This document shows, one piece after another, positions 41,694 through 50,449 of a stretch of DNA of 64,000 bases (the first letter of the stretch is position 1; every line of letters starts with the position of its first letter). The position numbers were made by a program, and so were the translations under genes. Source of the stretch: Pantoea agglomerans (GTDB taxonomy: Bacteria; Pseudomonadota; Gammaproteobacteria; Enterobacterales; Enterobacteriaceae). The DNA lies in the NCBI RefSeq assembly GCF_021397715.1, contig NZ_CP090207.1, forward strand, positions 3,844,001 through 3,908,000, read 5' to 3'. The notes under the pieces were generated by a model that was given only the letters and a program-made list of their open reading frames with translations, made no database searches and was not told the DNA's origin.

Positions 41694-42881
41694 TTAACCG
41701 TGATGCCGTACCCGGGTGAAGATAGTCAGCGCCGCCAGCAGCATCAGTCCCCCGCTGGCGAGGAACACACCGCCTGCGCCGCGCAGGTCAAACATCCAGC
41801 CGCCTGCCGCTGCCCCAACGGTGATCGCCAGCTGGATGGTTGCCACCAGTAAGCCGCCGCCCGATTCGGCATCGTCCGGCACGGCACGTGAAATCCAGGT
41901 TGACCAGCCGGTCGGCATCGAACCAAACGCCATGCCCCATACCGCCACCCCGACGCCTACCAGCCAGCTGACGTCGCCGAAGCTCACCAGCAGCAGCGCG
42001 GTGAGGCTCATCAGCAGCGCCATGCCGCTCAGGGTCAGCGATACGCTGCGGGTCACCAGATAACCGGCCAGCGAGGTGCCAAAAAAGTTCGCCACGCCAA
42101 AGGCCAGCAACGCCAGCGACAGCTGGTTGAGATTCAGTTGGGCAACGCTTTCCAGGAACGGGCGCAGATAGGTAAAGAAGGCGAAGTGACCGGTAAACAT
42201 CATAATGACGGCCAGCATACCCCAGCGCATCACCCCGATACGCAGCAGATCCAGTACCCCGCCGCTGCGCGTTTTGTTCTCTAGCGGCATCGCGGGCAGG
42301 GTAAAGAACTGCCACAGCAGCGCCACCGCGCCTAATCCGGCGGTCAGCATAAAGATGTTACGCCAGCCGACCAGCCCACCGAGGTAACTGCCGAGCGGCG
42401 TTGCAATGATTGTCGCCAGCGAGATGCCGCTAAAGACAATCGATAACGCGCGTGGCACCTGATCGGCCGGCACCAGCCGCATGGTAATGGCGGTTGATAA
42501 CGTCCAGAAGCCACCGATCGCCATTCCCAGCAGCACGCGCGCCAGCAGGATTGTCGTCAGGCTGCCAGCCAGCGCTACCATCAGCGCTGAAGCGATCAGC
42601 AGCAGCGAAAACACCAGCATCACGATGCGGCGGTCAATCCGTCGGGTGACGCTGGCGGTGATCAGACTGGTAAACAGCGCGACCAGCGCGGTGATGGTAA
42701 CAGTCTGGCCCGCCTGGCCTTCGGAGACGCCAAGGCTGTGGGCCATTGGCGTCAGTAAACTGACCGGTAAAAATTCGGCGGTGATCAGGCTGAATACGCC
42801 AAACGCCATAGCAAATACCGCGCCCCACGCGGGACGGGCGGGCGAGGAAACCTCATCAGCCACTTCGGTTGTCAGACTCAT
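41694..42881 (-). CDS. NepI-like purine/drug efflux MFS transporter
   Basis: A 395-residue 12-helix DHA1 transporter. FSLITAEFLPVSLLTPMAHSLGVSEGQAGQTVT at the start and GLVGWRNIFMLTAGLGAVALLWQ are the same pattern as E. coli NepI, which exports purine ribonucleosides; the GWSTWISRAVPDDAES segment is also shared. Orthology is not certain, since the group also includes arabinose and drug exporters. It is divergent from an AraC-type gene with 104 bases between, which probably regulates it. It ends in a good terminator. Confidence 0.78.
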   Translation of the reverse strand: MSLTTEVADEVSSPARPAWGAVFAMAFGVFSLITAEFLPVSLLTPMAHSLGVSEGQAGQTVTITALVALFTSLITASVTRRIDRRIVMLVFSLLLIASALMVALAGSLTTILLARVLLGMAIGGFWTLSTAITMRLVPADQVPRALSIVFSGISLATIIATPLGSYLGGLVGWRNIFMLTAGLGAVALLWQFFTLPAMPLENKTRSGGVLDLLRIGVMRWGMLAVIMMFTGHFAFFTYLRPFLESVAQLNLNQLSLALLAFGVANFFGTSLAGYLVTRSVSLTLSGMALLMSLTALLLVSFGDVSWLVGVGVAVWGMAFGSMPTGWSTWISRAVPDDAESGGGLLVATIQLAITVGAAAGGWMFDLRGAGGVFLASGGLMLLAALTIFTRVRHHG

Positions 42882-42985
42882 GCTGCTTCTCCGGATAGAA
42901 AAAAAGTAAGTGTGAGCATAGAGGGCAGACGCAAGACGATCTATGATGCTTACACCGTCATTTTTGATAATTCGTCTGGATTCAC

Positions 42986-43951
42986 ATGAGCCATTATGAA
43001 GATCTGACCAGTGAACTGCTGATGGGAATGCGGCTGTACGGCGTGAACTATCAGCGCATCGCCGTCAGCGCCCCGTTTGGGTTGCGCTTCGACAATTCGC
43101 CAGGCCGGGCGCAGTTTCACTTTGTCGGACGCGGTTCGCTGCTGGTGCGCAGTGCCTCAGGCGAGGTGTTTCAGCTTAACAGCGGCGATGCGTTGCTGGT
43201 GCCGCACGGTAAACCGCACAGCCTGATCTCCAGCGAAGAAGCGGATTGTCAGTGCATCGCCAATATGACCAGCAAGCCGATCTGCGACAGCGTCTGCGCC
43301 ATTAATGCGCCAGCCGATGCCTGCGACGATGAGCATAGCGTGCTGCTGTTCAGCGCCTGTATGGCGTTTGAACTCGGAGGGATGCAGCCGCTGATCAATA
43401 CCATGCCGGATGTGATGCTGGTCAGCACGCTGCTGTCGCAATACCCGGAGATCCGGCCGATTCTGGAAGCGATGGAGCGCGAGTCGCGGACCCGTCAGGC
43501 GGGCTTCGCTGGCATTCTTTCGCGGCTGGCTGACGTGGTGGCGGCGCTGATTGTGCGCGGCTGGGTGGAAAACGGCTGCGGCAAAAGTAGCGGACTGGTA
43601 CAGGCGATGCGCGACCCGCGGCTCAGCCAGGCCATTGCGGCCATGCACCGCGAACCGGGTGAAAACTGGACGGTAGCGCGGCTGGCGCGCGTGGCGGGCT
43701 GCTCACGCTCGGTATTTGCCGAACGCTTTCTGAACGCCACCAGCATGACGCCGCTGCGTTACCTGACCGAACTGCGGATGCGGCTGGCAGTGCAGCGCAT
43801 TGTGAATAACGGTGAAGCGGTGGAAGCCGTCGCCTTTCATCTCGGCTACGGCTCGATTGCCGCCTTCAGTCGCGCCTTTAAGCGCATTGTCGGTCAGTCG
43901 CCTGGCGCGCTGCGGGCCGGACGCGAGAGCGCCCAGGCGCTGGCCTCTTAG
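42986..43951 (+). CDS. AraC-family regulator with cupin sensor domain
   Basis: A 321-residue AraC protein. The N-terminal cupin-like domain (about 20-190) includes FVGRGSLLVRSASGEVFQLNSGDALLVPHGKPHSL. The C-terminal DNA-binding domain is made of NWTVARLARVAGCSRSVFAERFLNATSMTPLRYLTELRMRLA and AVEAVAFHLGYGSIAAFSRAFKRIVGQSPGALR. The Cys-rich SEEADCQCIANMTSKPICDSVCAI stretch (residues 73-96) may bind an electrophile or metal. Divergent from the NepI-like exporter. Its stop overlaps the receptor gene's stop by four bases (tail to tail). Confidence 0.84.
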   Translation: MSHYEDLTSELLMGMRLYGVNYQRIAVSAPFGLRFDNSPGRAQFHFVGRGSLLVRSASGEVFQLNSGDALLVPHGKPHSLISSEEADCQCIANMTSKPICDSVCAINAPADACDDEHSVLLFSACMAFELGGMQPLINTMPDVMLVSTLLSQYPEIRPILEAMERESRTRQAGFAGILSRLADVVAALIVRGWVENGCGKSSGLVQAMRDPRLSQAIAAMHREPGENWTVARLARVAGCSRSVFAERFLNATSMTPLRYLTELRMRLAVQRIVNNGEAVEAVAFHLGYGSIAAFSRAFKRIVGQSPGALRAGRESAQALAS

Positions 43952-45492
43952 CGAAAGACGCTGATCGCCTCGACGAGGCGGTTAGCCTGATGCGTCATCC
44001 GACCGGAGGCTTCAGCGCTTTCGGCCACGCGGGCGGCGTTCTGGTGGGTGATGTCGTCGAGATCTTCCACCGCGCTGCTGACTTCGCTTAACGCCGTCGC
44101 CTGTTCCGCGGTGGCCGCGCTGATCTGCGCAATCAGTGCCGTGACGTTCTGTACCTGCGACACGATATCCTGCATCGTCCGGCCGGCCGCGCTGGCGTGA
44201 TCATTGCCGGATTGCACCCGGCTGGCGCTGGTCTCTACCAGCGTTTTAATCTCGCTGGCGGCTTTGGCGCTGCGCTGCGCCAGGTTACGCACTTCACCTG
44301 CCACAACCGCAAACCCTTTGCCCTGTTCGCCAGCGCGTGCGGCTTCGACTGCCGCATTCAGCGCCAGGATATTGGTCTGGAAGGCAATGCCGTCGATCAC
44401 GCTGGTAATGTTGGCGATACGCTTTGAGCTGTCGGCAATTTCGCCCATCATCTCCATCATCTCTTTCATCACGTCGCCGCCTTTCATCGCCGCGCTGCTG
44501 GTATCTGACGACAGGGTGTTCACTTCATGAGCGGTTTCGGTGTTGCTTTTCACCGTCGCGGTCATCTCATTCATGGTGGCGGCGGTCTGCTGCACGTTGG
44601 CCGCCGCCTGCTCGGTGCGGCGACTCAGTTCATTGTTGCTGCGGGCGATGGCATCGCTGGCGCTGAGCACGTTGATTGCCTGTCCGCTGACGTCATCGAC
44701 CAGCCAGCGGAACATAAGTCCGAGCTGGCCGATGGCGCGCAGCGTCACGCCGACTTCATCCACCCGATCCATCTGCTCGACTTTATGACTGGCACCGGTC
44801 GCCACGCTCAGCGCCTGTTTGCACATCCGCTCGATAGGTCGCGAGATCTGCTGCTCCAGCCACAGGCTGGACAGCGCCAGCAGCGCCGCCATGCCTGCGG
44901 TGAAGCTGCCCAGCGCCGTCGGCGTGACGCCCAGCGCCCAGACACCCGCCACCGACAGCGGCAATAAGGTCAGTAGCGTGCTGCGGATGCGCCAGCGCAG
45001 CGGTAGCGTTTTCAGCAGTGAGGCGGGACGACGCCAGCCGCTGCGCACCACCAGCCCCTTGTAGAAACGTCGCCCTTTCGCGCGTCCGGCCTGGAAATCC
45101 TGATACAGCGCCTCGGCCTGACGCACCTCTTCCACGCCCGGTTTAGTGCGCACCGACATATAGCCCTGCACATTGCCGTCCCGGACTACCGGAATGGCGT
45201 TGGCACGCACCCAGTAGTGATCGCCATTTTTACGGCGGTTTTTCACCAGTGCCGTCCAGGGTTCGCCCTGTTTCAGCGTCGCCCACATATCGGCAAAGGC
45301 CTCAGGCGGCATATCCGGGTGACGCACCATATTGTGTGGCTGCCCGTTAATCTCTTCGGTAGTAAATCCACTCGCTTCGATAAAGGCATCGTTGGCATAG
45401 GTAATGTAGCTGTTGAGATCGGTAGTCGACATCAGGGTCGCATGATCGTCGAACAGATATTCACGCTGGGAGACAGGCTGGTTGTTACGCAT
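43948..45492 (-). CDS. Aer-like PAS-domain chemoreceptor
   Basis: A 514-residue methyl-accepting protein. N-terminal PAS domain (residues 10-120) with TDLNSYITYANDAFIEASGFTTEEINGQPHNMVRHPDMP, as in Aer, where it binds FAD and senses redox state. Membrane anchor around 165-205, HAMP-like region to about 265, then the signalling domain with the hairpin tip IDGIAFQTNILALNAAVEAARAGEQGKGFAVVAGEVRNLAQRSA. No NWETF adaptation pentapeptide at the C-terminus. Likely an energy-taxis receptor; being outside a chemotaxis operon is normal for Aer. AAGGA precedes ATG 45492. Confidence 0.85.
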   Translation of the reverse strand: MRNNQPVSQREYLFDDHATLMSTTDLNSYITYANDAFIEASGFTTEEINGQPHNMVRHPDMPPEAFADMWATLKQGEPWTALVKNRRKNGDHYWVRANAIPVVRDGNVQGYMSVRTKPGVEEVRQAEALYQDFQAGRAKGRRFYKGLVVRSGWRRPASLLKTLPLRWRIRSTLLTLLPLSVAGVWALGVTPTALGSFTAGMAALLALSSLWLEQQISRPIERMCKQALSVATGASHKVEQMDRVDEVGVTLRAIGQLGLMFRWLVDDVSGQAINVLSASDAIARSNNELSRRTEQAAANVQQTAATMNEMTATVKSNTETAHEVNTLSSDTSSAAMKGGDVMKEMMEMMGEIADSSKRIANITSVIDGIAFQTNILALNAAVEAARAGEQGKGFAVVAGEVRNLAQRSAKAASEIKTLVETSASRVQSGNDHASAAGRTMQDIVSQVQNVTALIAQISAATAEQATALSEVSSAVEDLDDITHQNAARVAESAEASGRMTHQANRLVEAISVFR

Positions 45493-45639
45493 CACAAGAG
45501 TCCTTGAGTACCCATCTCCTGCACGCTGCCGATGAACGCCAGTGTGAAAAAGTCAGGTTGAGAAATAACGATTATCTTTTTTTATGTTTTCGGCATTGCC
45601 CATCACTCTCTTTAGCGTTTTGACTTAATTAACCGCAAT

Positions 45640-45664
45640 AAAAAAGCCGCTTTGCAGCGGCTTT
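45640..45664 (-). terminator. murP terminator
   Basis: On the minus strand: stem AAAGCCGC/GCGGCTTT with a short loop, followed by TTTTTT. It lies 65 bases after the murP stop. Confidence 0.85.
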
Positions 45665-45728
45665 CACAATTTTTCCTTTATTCATTCGTTAGCACGACTG
45701 GAGAATAATGCCGCGGCGGGCCGCAGAG

Positions 45729-47159
45729 TCAGCTGAGGTCCACGTTGCGGGTACCAAACCACCAGGTCAGAAAAAATCCGCCCGTCCACGCGACCACCAG
45801 TCCCGCCAGATAAACCGCCATGCCGGCAAAAATGCCCTGGCTGGAGGTCATCAGCGGCAGCGTCACCAGTCCGGACGGGCCAAACACGGTGTTCATGCCG
45901 ACCGGTAAGCCCAGCCACGCCACCAGGCCAATGAAGAAACCGCCCAGCGCGCCGCCGCCACAGGCGGTGATAAACGGCTTGAGGCGCGGCAGCGTGACGC
46001 CATAAATCAGCGGTTCGCCGACGCCAAGCAGCCCCGGAACAATCGCCCCTTTGATTTGCGCCCGCAGCAGCGCTCCTTTTTCCGCCTTACACCATAACGC
46101 CAGCGAGGCCCCGACCTGGCCTGCACCGGCCATCGCCAGGATCGGGAACAGCGAATTGAACCCCTGGGTTTCCATCAGCGCAAAGTAGACCGGAATAAAC
46201 CCCTGATGAATGCCAAACATCACGGCGATCAGAAACAGTCCGGCCAGCAGTGCGCAGCCAAAAGGGTTGTTATTCAGGTGGATAAACAGCCAGGACATCC
46301 CTTTAAACAGCTCGCCACCCAGCGGCATAATCAGCAGGTAGGTGATTGCACCGGTGATCAGCAGCGTAAACAGTGAGGTGAGGATCATATCCAGATTATC
46401 CGGAATGATTTTGCGGATCTGCTTTTCAATGCCCGCCCCGATGATCGCCGCCAGCAGTACGCCGATGATATTGCCGCGCGGGTCGATGGTCAGGCCAAAA
46501 AAGCTCTCCATACCGCTGTAGTAGCCGACGGTGGCGGTCGGGACATAGCCGAGCACAAACAGTGAGGCGATGATCGCGCCATTCACTCCGCTGCCGCCAA
46601 ACGCCTTCTGCGCGTTATAGCCAATCAGGATGCTGAGAAAGGTGAACAGCCCTTTGCCGAATACCTTCATGTAAGCCACGCTGTGCAGCAGCCACGGCGC
46701 ATGGTCGCCTGGCGTATTGAGGTGCAGGCTCTGTTCTATCAGGGTGGCGAAACCCAGCAGTAAGCCCGCGCCGATAAAGCCCGGAATAAGCGGAGTAAAG
46801 ATAGTGGCGAAGCGCGACAGAAACTGATGCAGGCCGCTGGTCTGTTTCGCCTTTAATTGTTGCTTATGCTGTGCGGCCAGTTCGCCGAGCGCAGGCGCTT
46901 CGCTCTGTGCCAGTAAGGTCTGCATCCTTTCGGCGGCGGTCTGCGCTTTGCCAGGACCCAGTACAATCTGTAGCTGGGCATCACTGTCGATCACCCCCAG
47001 CACGCCCGGCAGGCTTTTCAGCCGGGTGAGGTCGACCCGTTCGGGCTGGCTGAGCGTCAGCCGCAGCCGTGTCATGCAGTTGCCGCAGGCCGCGATATTC
47101 TGCGCGCCGCCGACCGCCTGCAGAATGTCGCGTAATAGCGCGTCAGTGATTTTCGCCAT
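45729..47159 (-). CDS. murP: N-acetylmuramic acid PTS permease (EIIBC) MurP
   Basis: A 476-residue PTS component. EIIB domain 1-85 with phosphorylation Cys in [12 protein letters not shown] (C25/C28 region), then an EIIC membrane domain from about 110 with [17 protein letters not shown] and [27 protein letters not shown]. There is no EIIA domain, so phosphate comes from a shared glucose EIIA (Crr), as in E. coli. It imports MurNAc as MurNAc-6-phosphate, the substrate of MurQ. Its ATG overlaps the murQ stop (TGATG). The murR regulator usually divergent from murQ is absent here. Confidence 0.92.
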   Translation of the reverse strand: MAKITDALLRDILQAVGGAQNIAACGNCMTRLRLTLSQPERVDLTRLKSLPGVLGVIDSDAQLQIVLGPGKAQTAAERMQTLLAQSEAPALGELAAQHKQQLKAKQTSGLHQFLSRFATIFTPLIPGFIGAGLLLGFATLIEQSLHLNTPGDHAPWLLHSVAYMKVFGKGLFTFLSILIGYNAQKAFGGSGVNGAIIASLFVLGYVPTATVGYYSGMESFFGLTIDPRGNIIGVLLAAIIGAGIEKQIRKIIPDNLDMILTSLFTLLITGAITYLLIMPLGGELFKGMSWLFIHLNNNPFGCALLAGLFLIAVMFGIHQGFIPVYFALMETQGFNSLFPILAMAGAGQVGASLALWCKAEKGALLRAQIKGAIVPGLLGVGEPLIYGVTLPRLKPFITACGGGALGGFFIGLVAWLGLPVGMNTVFGPSGLVTLPLMTSSQGIFAGMAVYLAGLVVAWTGGFFLTWWFGTRNVDLS

Positions 47160-48070
47160 CAGCGTGCTCCCGCCGCCTGCAGCGCCTGGCGGATAAAGCC
47201 CTGATGTTGCCCCAGCAGCGTTTTCGCTTCCTCCGCCGTGAGTCCGGCCAGTACCATCAGGATCGCCGTTTTGCAGTGGCCGCCACAGGCGTTCAGCGCG
47301 GTGCTGGCAGTGGCGTCATCGCAGTCGGTTGCCTGTTTGACGATGTTGACCTGGCGCTGCACCAGTTTCTGATTGGTCGCTTCCACATCCACCATCAGGT
47401 TGCCGTAGACTTTCCCGCTGCGGATCATCGCACCGGTGGTCAGCATGTTCAGCACCAGTTTCTGCGCGGTTCCCGCTTTCATGCGCGACGAGCCGGTGAC
47501 CACTTCCGGCCCCACCACGGGCGTCAGGGCGATTGCAGCGGTCTGCGACATCGGACTGTCGGGATTACAGGTTAGCGCGACGGTGGTGGCACCAATCTCA
47601 TCAGCATAGGCCAGCGCACCCAGCACGTAAGGGGTGCGGCCGCTGGCAGCGATGCCCACCAGCACATCCTGGCGGCTGAAGTGGATGTCGCGCAGATCCT
47701 GCGCGCCCTGCTCCCGGTTATCTTCGGCATTTTCTACCGCCTGCAGAATGGCTTTATGACCACCGGCGATCAGCCCTATCACCTGTTCGCGCGGTGTACC
47801 AAAGGTTGGCGGGCACTCGCTGGCATCCAGAATACCCAGCCGGCCCGAGGTGCCGGCACCGCAATAGATCAGCCGGCCACCGGCCTGGAACGCCGCGCAG
47901 ATAGCGTCAACCGCCGTGGCGATCTGCGGCACAATCGCTTCCACCGCCAGCGCCACTTTTTTATCTTCATCATTAATGACGCGCAGCATCGCTTCGGTCG
48001 ACAGTTCGTCAATGTTCTGACTGGCAGGATTACGGCCTTCGGTGATCATCTGGCTGAGGTCAATTTTCAT
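47159..48070 (-). CDS. murQ: N-acetylmuramic acid 6-phosphate etherase MurQ
   Basis: A 303-residue SIS-domain enzyme. [14 protein letters not shown] start ([27 protein letters not shown]), the sugar-phosphate loop [29 protein letters not shown] and the [22 protein letters not shown] segment are invariant in MurQ. It cleaves the lactyl ether of MurNAc-6-P to GlcNAc-6-P and D-lactate in the cytoplasm during cell-wall recycling. First gene of the murQP operon. ATG 48070; the upstream AT-rich block at 48085-48125 contains ATGAAATATCAT, a candidate operator. Confidence 0.95.
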   Translation of the reverse strand: MKIDLSQMITEGRNPASQNIDELSTEAMLRVINDEDKKVALAVEAIVPQIATAVDAICAAFQAGGRLIYCGAGTSGRLGILDASECPPTFGTPREQVIGLIAGGHKAILQAVENAEDNREQGAQDLRDIHFSRQDVLVGIAASGRTPYVLGALAYADEIGATTVALTCNPDSPMSQTAAIALTPVVGPEVVTGSSRMKAGTAQKLVLNMLTTGAMIRSGKVYGNLMVDVEATNQKLVQRQVNIVKQATDCDDATASTALNACGGHCKTAILMVLAGLTAEEAKTLLGQHQGFIRQALQAAGAR

Positions 48071-48441
48071 AGCAGGCTCCGCATAGGAATAAATTATTCA
48101 ATATATGAAATATCATAACGAATGATTAATTCATGGGGTGAGATCTTTTTTTTATTGCTGCGAGGTGGGGATCAAATAAAACGGGAATCCTGGTGGGCAG
48201 GTTTTTTGCTTCACTTCCGTGGGACAGGGTTCAGAGATAATTCATCCGCTTTTAAAATCGTCTGCCGGAAGCGTGCTTCAGGTCGGGTGCCGGGTCAGAA
48301 AAGATTCACCCGATCGTAAAGATGCATTCGTCATCCATGACGCTCGGCCCGCGCCTTCCCTGGCGCGGGACGCTTTACTCTTCGGGTGAACCTTTTCTTC
48401 CCGCGGACTTTTGGATCGCTTTTGAAAAGAGAAGAGACAAG

Positions 48442-48476
48442 GTCAGGTGTCAGGTGTCAGGTGTCAGGTGTCAGGT
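48442..48476. repeat. Five tandem copies of the heptamer GTCAGGT
   Basis: Five exact head-to-tail heptamers in non-coding DNA between murQ and gltP. Such perfect short arrays can change copy number by slippage. Confidence 0.95.
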
Positions 48477-48516
48477 AAGGTGTGCGGTTGAACCGGTCAC
48501 AGTCATTTGCCGGAAA

Positions 48517-48549
48517 CAAAAAAGGCCCAACCTTCGTTGAGCCTTTTTA
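48517..48549. terminator. Bidirectional terminator at the gltP 3' end
   Basis: A-rich left arm, stem around AGGC...CAAC/GTTG...GCCT with loop CTTC, and T-run right arm (CCTTTTT). It can serve gltP on the minus strand. Confidence 0.75.
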
Positions 48550-48562
48550 TTAAACCGCGTGA

Positions 48563-49864
48563 TTAACTGGCGGTCTGAGTCCGCAGTTGCAGTTCGTATT
48601 CTTTCGCCTGCTCAGCGTCGAACTGGTTTTCCCAGCGGGCAATCACCAGCACCGCCAGGGCGTTACCAATGACGTTCAGCGCGGTACGCGCCATATCCAT
48701 AATACGGTCGACACCGGCGATAAACGCCAGCCCTTCCAGCGGAATACCGACGCTGCCCAGCGTTGCCAGCAGGACCACAAACGAAACGCCCGGCACGCCA
48801 GCGATGCCTTTCGAGGTCACCATCAGCGTCAGCACCAGGATAATCTCGTCGCCCAGTGACAGGTCGATGCCATACAGCTGCGCGATAAAGATGGCAGCGA
48901 TACTCTGGTAGAGGGTTGAGCCATCCAGGTTAAACGAATACCCGGTCGGCACCACGAAGCTGGTGATCGCTTTCGGCGCGCCGTAGGCTTCCATCTTCTG
49001 CATGATGCGCGGCAGTACCGTCTCCGAGCTGGAGGTGGAGTAAGAGAGAATCAGCTCATCTTTAAGGATGCGCATCAGCGTGGTGATACGCAGCTTACAG
49101 AAACGCGCCACGCCGCCCAGCACCACAAAGGCGAAGAACAGAATCGCCGCGTAGACCAGCAGCACCAGCTTCGCCAGCGGCCACAGCGAGGCGAAGCCGA
49201 AGTTCGCGATGGTGACGGCAATCAGCGCAAACACACCGATCGGCGCATAGCGCATGATCATGTGCGTCACTTTAAACATCGCTTCTGAGATGCCACGGAA
49301 CAGGTTCACCAGCGGATCGCGCTGCTCTGACGGCAGCGATGAGAGGCCTAAGCCAAACAGCACCGAGAAGAAAATAATCGGCAGCATGTCACCCTTCGCC
49401 ATCGAGGCGAAAATGTTCTGCGGGATCAGCGACAGGATAGTGGCGACCAGGCTATGCGGCCCGCCCTGCACTTCTGCCGTGGTGGCTTCATATTTAGAGA
49501 TGTCCACCGTTGCCAGCGTTGACATATCGATGCCGGTGCCAGGTTGAAATACGTTAGCCAGGGTAATCCCGACCACAATGGCAAGGGTGGTGATCACTTC
49601 AAAGTAGAGAATCGTTTTGACGCCGATGCGCCCCAACTTTTTGGCATCGCCGACGCCGGCAATGCCGACGATCAGTGATGAGATCACAATCGGTACCACA
49701 ATCATCTTAATCAGATGGATAAAGATGTCGCCCGCCGGGCTGAGAATATTGGTGACTAACCATTCACGATTGTCTGGCTGATTATGCAGCACGGCACCCA
49801 CAACGATGCCAAGCACCAGGGCTATCAGAATCTGCCAGGCCAGGCTGATTTTAAAACCTTTCAT
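48563..49864 (-). CDS. gltP: Glutamate/aspartate:proton symporter GltP
   Basis: A 433-residue member of the DAACS family (437 in E. coli). LAWQILIALVLGIVVGAVLHN starts the first helix. The serine-rich reentrant loop reads YSTSSSETVLPRIMQKMEAYG. The substrate motif is ITSFVVPTGYSFNLDGSTLYQSIAAIFIAQLYGIDL, followed by VTSKGIAGVPGVSFVVLLATLGSVGIPLEGLAFIAGVDRIMDMART. These match GltP nearly throughout. It is divergent from acs with a 585-base gap; in E. coli the nrf operon lies between these genes and is absent here. Confidence 0.95.
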   Translation of the reverse strand: MKGFKISLAWQILIALVLGIVVGAVLHNQPDNREWLVTNILSPAGDIFIHLIKMIVVPIVISSLIVGIAGVGDAKKLGRIGVKTILYFEVITTLAIVVGITLANVFQPGTGIDMSTLATVDISKYEATTAEVQGGPHSLVATILSLIPQNIFASMAKGDMLPIIFFSVLFGLGLSSLPSEQRDPLVNLFRGISEAMFKVTHMIMRYAPIGVFALIAVTIANFGFASLWPLAKLVLLVYAAILFFAFVVLGGVARFCKLRITTLMRILKDELILSYSTSSSETVLPRIMQKMEAYGAPKAITSFVVPTGYSFNLDGSTLYQSIAAIFIAQLYGIDLSLGDEIILVLTLMVTSKGIAGVPGVSFVVLLATLGSVGIPLEGLAFIAGVDRIMDMARTALNVIGNALAVLVIARWENQFDAEQAKEYELQLRTQTAS

Positions 49865-50449
49865 AACGCGTAATTTCCTCAGTCAAAACCCGTTTCTCTC
49901 TACTGCGAAGGTGCAGAAGACAATACACACAGGGAAGTGAGCAAAAAGCCCGGTAAATTAGAGGGTGTTTGGAGACAGCGCCTCGCACGAAAATCTGATG
50001 ATTCCCATACCCATTTTCAGACGCGGTCTGAGTTGATACCTGCAGAACAGGGGCGAGATAAGTACCATTTTCACTGTGGTAAATGCAACCCTTGGCGTCT
50101 TCGTTTAAAAGTTCACCACCTGAGTAGCATAAAATGCTGCGCCAGCCGTAAATCCCTAACCTGCTGTTATGAAAAGTATTAGTTCGATGAATTAACGCAT
50201 AGCTATGCAGAATTGCGCAAAAACTCACCCGGCGCGTTTGCTCGCTTTTTGAACACGGGAAAACACAAAAGGTTACACCTTAATTCCCTATTACCGGCAG
50301 GGAGTTAAGCGCAATTCGGCCGTTATCGACGCGCGGGCGCGCGCAGGGTTTATCGCGTGATCTACGGCGCAAAAAAGAAACAAAGCCTCAGGGCGGGCTT
50401 CAATTAACCATTGATTGACATATCATTAACATCTTCAAGGAGATCCGCC
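49865..50449 (+). promoter_or_regulatory. gltP-acs intergenic region with acs promoter
   Basis: 585 non-coding bases. Near its right end TATCAT (50421-50426) can serve as the acs -10, giving a start near 50433. CGTGA-TCTACG-GCGCA (50356-50371) is a partial CRP site centred 69.5 bases upstream of that point, the same distance as the main CRP site of E. coli acs. The left part should hold the gltP promoter but no clear elements are seen. Confidence 0.5.

Larger units (their letters stand above)
48071..48562. other. 492-base non-coding gap before gltP's 3' end
   Basis: No credible gene. Its left end is the murQ promoter (AT-rich, 48085-48130). The middle has a long T-run at 48148-48156. The right end holds the heptamer repeat and a bidirectional terminator. 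The sequence in between shows no recognisable structure. Confidence 0.5.

Noticed and set aside
48442..48476. Heptamer array as a possible iteron origin
   Set aside because: Units are only 7 bases, contiguous, with no replication gene, DnaA boxes or AT-rich unwinding region nearby.
50414..50419. TTGACA as the -35 of acs
   Set aside because: A -10 at normal spacing would fall on the ribosome site; TATCAT at 50421 with upstream CRP fits better.
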